From: CAYJEQ01 sp964369235
GTDB lineage: Bacteria > Bacillota > Clostridia > Oscillospirales > Ruminococcaceae
Direction of reading: 5' to 3'
Assembly: GCA_964369235.1 (NCBI GenBank)
Contig: CAYJEQ010000067.1
Span: 1 to 14,823 of the forward strand
DNA: 14,823 nucleotides
Shown: positions 13,572 to 14,823 of the stretch, one piece after another
Layout: each line of letters begins with the position of its first letter
How positions within the stretch are numbered: the stretch's first letter is position 1
The notes under the pieces: model-generated
Database searches by the model: none
Seen by the model: the letters and a program-made list of their open reading frames with translations, nothing else
What the model was told of the DNA's origin: nothing
Position numbers and translations under genes: made by a program

Positions 13572-14603
13572 CTACATATATTTATCAATAAAATCAAACA
13601 TCTCCCTATAGTATGTATCAGGGTCAGCGAACCTTCCCGATATATGATTTGCTTCGGGGATTTTAATCAGTGATTTTTCACCTTGATACTGGTTATAAAG
13701 CTCATCTACCATATAAGGTGGGATAACTTCGTCAGCCATGCTGTGGATAAATAGGGTAGGGGTGCTAAAGCTATCCAGATAGCTAATAGGGTTAGCATCA
13801 TCTAGGTTAATACCAGTATGTAGCTGGGTAACAAAATTCGTTGTCATAACCAAAGGAAATTCTCCTAGATTTAGTCTAAGGTCTAGCTGGGCTGCAATAA
13901 CATCATTTACTGAGGTATAGGCACTATCACTAATGGCAACCATAACATTACTAGGTAGATATTCACTGCCTAATGCCATTAGTACTGAGGAAGCACCCAT
14001 TGAGGAGCCATGTAGTACGATTTTAGCATTACTATCTTCACTAACAATGTAGTCGGCCCATGTGGCAATGTCCTCTTTGTCTTCTATGCCAAAGGTGATA
14101 TAGTCACCACCTGATAAACTGTTGCCACGCATATCAGGAATTAACACATTATAGCCAGCGTTATAAAACTCCACCCCAATATCGGTAACCTCCGTGCCAT
14201 AAGCACCATAACCATGGAGTATTAATACCCACAGGTTGGAGTTTTCATTAAGATATTCCATTGCATATAGCGTAGCATTATCGGAAGCAGTAATATAGAT
14301 AGAGGAGTTTGTAGAGTTATCTCTTAAATTCGCTATGGCAATATCTGCCTCATCTCTACGCTCTTGTTCACCTTCAACATACCACTGATCATTAAGCGCT
14401 TCTACATCTTTAGGATCCATAGTAGCTTCCTTTTTGTTAAAGTACTCAGTAAAGGACTCATCTCTGCGATTTATAGCATAGTGTACGAATAACACACCTA
14501 TAACATACAGTATAACTAATACTACTATTGCCAATATAGTTGCTGTTTTTATATATTTGTATTTGCTTTTTAAAGGATTAAGTGGTTTTTTTATAGATAT
14601 CAT
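13572..14603 (-). CDS. Membrane-anchored alpha/beta hydrolase
   Basis: A 343-aa serine hydrolase of the BEM46/YfhR-like type. One N-terminal transmembrane helix (about 19-42) after a Lys-rich segment places the catalytic domain outside the cell. The fold shows the oxyanion motif LILHGYG, the nucleophile elbow GSSMG with Ser201, Asp291 in SMADEVIPP and His320 in EANHISG, so the triad is complete. Substrate is unknown; relatives include esterases and peptidase-like enzymes. I chose 14603 because AAGGTGA lies 5 nt before it; upstream codons in the same frame run through a likely promoter (TATAAT on the minus strand at 14641-14646). It stands alone. Confidence 0.88.
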   Translation of the reverse strand: MISIKKPLNPLKSKYKYIKTATILAIVVLVILYVIGVLFVHYAINRRDESFTEYFNKKEATMDPKDVEALNDQWYVEGEQERRDEADIAIANLRDNSTNSSIYITASDNATLYAMEYLNENSNLWVLILHGYGAYGTEVTDIGVEFYNAGYNVLIPDMRGNSLSGGDYITFGIEDKEDIATWADYIVSEDSNAKIVLHGSSMGASSVLMALGSEYLPSNVMVAISDSAYTSVNDVIAAQLDLRLNLGEFPLVMTTNFVTQLHTGINLDDANPISYLDSFSTPTLFIHSMADEVIPPYMVDELYNQYQGEKSLIKIPEANHISGRFADPDTYYREMFDFIDKYM

Positions 14604-14640
14604 AATAATCACCTTGCAGAATATTTCTAGTTTTCTTATT

Positions 14641-14698
14641 ATTATACTACAATATCTAAAGTAAATAAATTCTTTTAGCTTATGTTTATGTAAACATA
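14641..14698 (-). promoter_or_regulatory. Hydrolase promoter with upstream palindrome
   Basis: A minus-strand TATAAT (plus 14641-14646) has TTTATT 17 bp upstream as a weak -35. A perfect 8-2-8 palindrome TATGTTTA-TG-TAAACATA (14681-14698) lies about 35 bp before the -10, where an activator could bind. Between 14709 and 14823 I see only AT-rich sequence. Confidence 0.45.
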
Positions 14699-14823
14699 GT
14701 GAGAACAAATATAATAAGTTATATTTCAGATAGTGTATTATAGAAATGCTTAATAATTAATATTAGTTATCCTCAGTAGCCTTATAAATATCTTCCTGTT
14801 ATACTATCACTACAGTGAGAAAT

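Noticed and set aside
1..14823. tRNA, rRNA, CRISPR array, insertion sequence or phage genes
   Set aside because: I looked for cloverleaf ends, regular spaced repeats, transposase motifs and integrase genes, and found none that I could support.

Overview
The window looks like chromosomal DNA from a low-GC anaerobic Firmicute (Bacillota; Clostridia or a relative). Evidence: AT-rich sequence, AGA/ATA/CTA-rich codon use, GAAAGGA-type Shine-Dalgarno sites, a rubredoxin plus flavodiiron oxygen-defence pair, and a recA-recX-rimO-pgsA-cysS housekeeping block. I cannot name the genus.

Layout. (1) 1-190: a very stable GC-rich hairpin and a likely promoter. (2) 297-5439 (+): a cassette with a TlpA-like thioredoxin lipoprotein, a 46-aa CxxC membrane peptide (CD1871A-type), a NapH-like polytopic 2[4Fe-4S] protein, an OmpR-type response regulator, a histidine kinase, and a lipoprotein made of two ClpP/SppA-like halves. 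(3) 5472-5590: an orphan leader hairpin, an SD-ATG and a two-way terminator. (4) 5630-7148 (-): rubredoxin then flavodiiron protein, separated by competing hairpins. (5) 7149-7601: a regulatory region with three copies of a 9-7-9 palindrome. (6) 7602-12819 (+): recA, recX, rimO, pgsA, cysS. (7) 12929-14603: an unrecognised small acidic protein (+) and a membrane-anchored alpha/beta hydrolase (-), converging on a strong terminator.

How it fits together. The redox genes suggest that a membrane Fe-S protein with a cytoplasmic ferredoxin domain passes electrons to an outward-facing CxxC peptide and then to an extracytoplasmic TlpA lipoprotein, under a dedicated two-component system. The rubredoxin/flavodiiron pair would reduce O2 (or NO) in the cytosol. 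The recA block covers recombination, ribosomal protein S12 modification, phosphatidylglycerol synthesis and Cys-tRNA charging.

Most interesting signals: a leader hairpin family (outer arm GTTTTGTG/CACAAAAC) repeated before tlpA, the Fe-S gene, the response regulator and cysS, plus an orphan copy with a compensatory base change; three copies of an unfamiliar operator in the rubredoxin-recA region; and a gap-free internal duplication in which only the second half keeps the Ser/His/SPGG residues of a ClpP-like protease.
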